Part shown: positions 5,210 through 6,023 of the stretch, in pieces
Layout of the letters: every line of letters starts with the position of its first letter
How positions within the stretch are numbered: the first letter of the stretch is position 1
From: Acidobacteriaceae bacterium
GTDB lineage: Bacteria; Acidobacteriota; Terriglobia; Terriglobales; Acidobacteriaceae
Length of the DNA stretch: 6,023 nucleotides
Assembly: GCA_003135495.1 (NCBI GenBank)
Contig: PLBX01000465.1
Coordinates: 232-6,254 of the forward strand
Direction: 5' to 3'
Translations under genes and position numbers: made by a program
The notes under the pieces: generated by a model
The model's input: the letters and a program-made list of their open reading frames with translations, nothing else
Databases searched by the model: none
Told to the model about the DNA's origin: nothing

Positions 5210-6023
5210 TCAACCCTTCTTCTCTACTTTCTGCTTAAACATTCTTAGCGCAACTTTGCGAATCGTATCTGAAACTTCTTTATTCCCTGAAAGATTTTTC
5301 AAGTCATGGATCAGCAGATTCTTCATCAACCCTAAAGAAAGGTCGAGAGGTGTGCGGGGGTTTTGGACCAAATTCCGCATAATGTTGTAATTTTTCGCAT
5401 AGCGGCGTCTCATCGGGATTGCACGCAGGACCGCTTCCAGCACATTCTTCTGCAGCGCAAATTTTTCCACTTCGCCATCCGAAATCTTGGGTGAATCGAG
5501 GACGGCCAGGCACACCAGTTTGGTGGAATCGCGAATTAGAATCGACCTCTCTTCCTTAGTGCCACGCATTGCCAGCGTGATTCTGCCGCGGATGTCGAGT
5601 TTGGAGATCTTCTGCAGCACGCTGTCGCGCCTGTCCGCTTTGAGCGAAGCCGCTTTCTTTTCAGCCTTGGCCGTGGCTACGGCCGCCACTTCTTTTTCGG
5701 CCTCGGCCTTCGCCGATTCCGCGGCGGCGGCATCAGCCTCGCCTGCGGCAGGCTCGGCCGGTGATGCAATATCTGCATTCTCAACTTCCGCCTCGTCCAG
5801 CGACATCCCTATGGGCTTGAAGGGCTCTTCCTTTTCTGCCGCCAGTTCAGCCGCGTGTTCGTCGAAATATTTCGAGACTGAACTTTTTATGACGTCGTCA
5901 AGAGCGTCGCCCTCAGATGAATCCGTCTCACCTTCCGGCTTCGTTTCTAACCCGGCCAATTTTCCAGCGACTTCGGCGAGTTCGTTCGGGCGGAGGTTGG
6001 GATTCGTCTGCAATGCCTGGAGA
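5210..6023 (-). CDS. Unrecognised alpha-solenoid-like repeat protein, 5' end missing (runs off right edge)
   Basis: The frame is open to the window edge (LQALQTNPNL at the visible start). The TTG at 6013 has no ribosome-binding site, so the true start probably lies outside. I see 270 residues. A first repeat-like unit with NPxLxxxEL is at about 4-20, counted from the TTG codon. It is followed by an acidic, Ala/Glu-rich, low-complexity linker (about 22-127). The conserved-looking C-terminal block (about 128-267) has units such as RSILIRDSTKLVCLAVLDSP, LVQNPRTPLDLSLGLM and LIHDLKNLSGNKEVSDTIRK. The spacing of L, NP and acidic-Leu resembles HEAT or leucine-rich-variant helical repeats. I recall similar uncharacterised proteins in Acidobacteriota and deltaproteobacteria, but cannot name a family with certainty. 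No signal peptide or membrane segment is visible. No catalytic motif is seen, so a scaffold or binding role is only a guess. The tail is basic (FKQKVEKKG). Confidence 0.8.
   Translation of the reverse strand, partial: LQALQTNPNLRPNELAEVAGKLAGLETKPEGETDSSEGDALDDVIKSSVSKYFDEHAAELAAEKEEPFKPIGMSLDEAEVENADIASPAEPAAGEADAAAAESAKAEAEKEVAAVATAKAEKKAASLKADRRDSVLQKISKLDIRGRITLAMRGTKEERSILIRDSTKLVCLAVLDSPKISDGEVEKFALQKNVLEAVLRAIPMRRRYAKNYNIMRNLVQNPRTPLDLSLGLMKNLLIHDLKNLSGNKEVSDTIRKVALRMFKQKVEKKG

Noticed and set aside
5171..5213. Sigma-70 promoter for the CoA-binding protein gene (TTGAAG with TACACT, or TTTACA with GATACG)
   Set aside because: The spacers are only 13 and 14 bp, too short for a standard promoter.

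Overview
The window looks like a chromosomal housekeeping stretch from a moderately GC-rich bacterium. Gene content, protein style and a heptameric intergenic repeat suggest the Acidobacteriota (Terriglobia-like). That placement is inference; no rRNA or other marker is present. There is no sign of phage, IS element, CRISPR array or defence island, and no tRNA or rRNA gene was recognised.

Layout, left to right. Positions 1-106 hold the 5' end of a minus-strand gene for a short membrane-anchored protein that runs off the left edge. Positions 107-268 are non-coding and hold two arrays of a degenerate TGAAC-type heptamer in opposite orientations. Positions 269-907 (minus) encode a short Sua5/YrdC/TsaC-type threonylcarbamoyl-AMP synthase. 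A roughly 157-bp divergent intergenic region with a perfect 6-10-6 dyad separates it from trmH-like (1065-1922, plus). That gene is followed after 8 bp by rarA/mgsA (1931-3289, plus), probably in the same operon. After a 130-bp gap with a strong Shine-Dalgarno comes a GAF plus SpoIIE-type PP2C phosphatase (3420-4721, plus). It converges, with a 12-bp gap, on a YccU-like CoA-binding protein gene (4734-5150, minus). Upstream of that on the minus strand, a 21-bp perfect-arm palindrome separates it from the 3' part of an unrecognised solenoid-repeat protein gene (5210-6023, minus) that runs off the right edge.

Functionally, the left half groups nucleic-acid maintenance: tRNA t6A biosynthesis, 2'-O-ribose methylation of RNA, and replication-fork rescue. 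The right half holds a stress or partner-switching phosphatase without its STAS/anti-sigma partners in view, plus two poorly characterised proteins.

I did not find a convincing new multi-gene system. The items most worth a second look are the inverted heptamer arrays (115-263), the two unassigned dyads (959-980 and 5189-5209), the cysteine-rich GAF domain of the phosphatase, and the split solenoid protein at the right edge.
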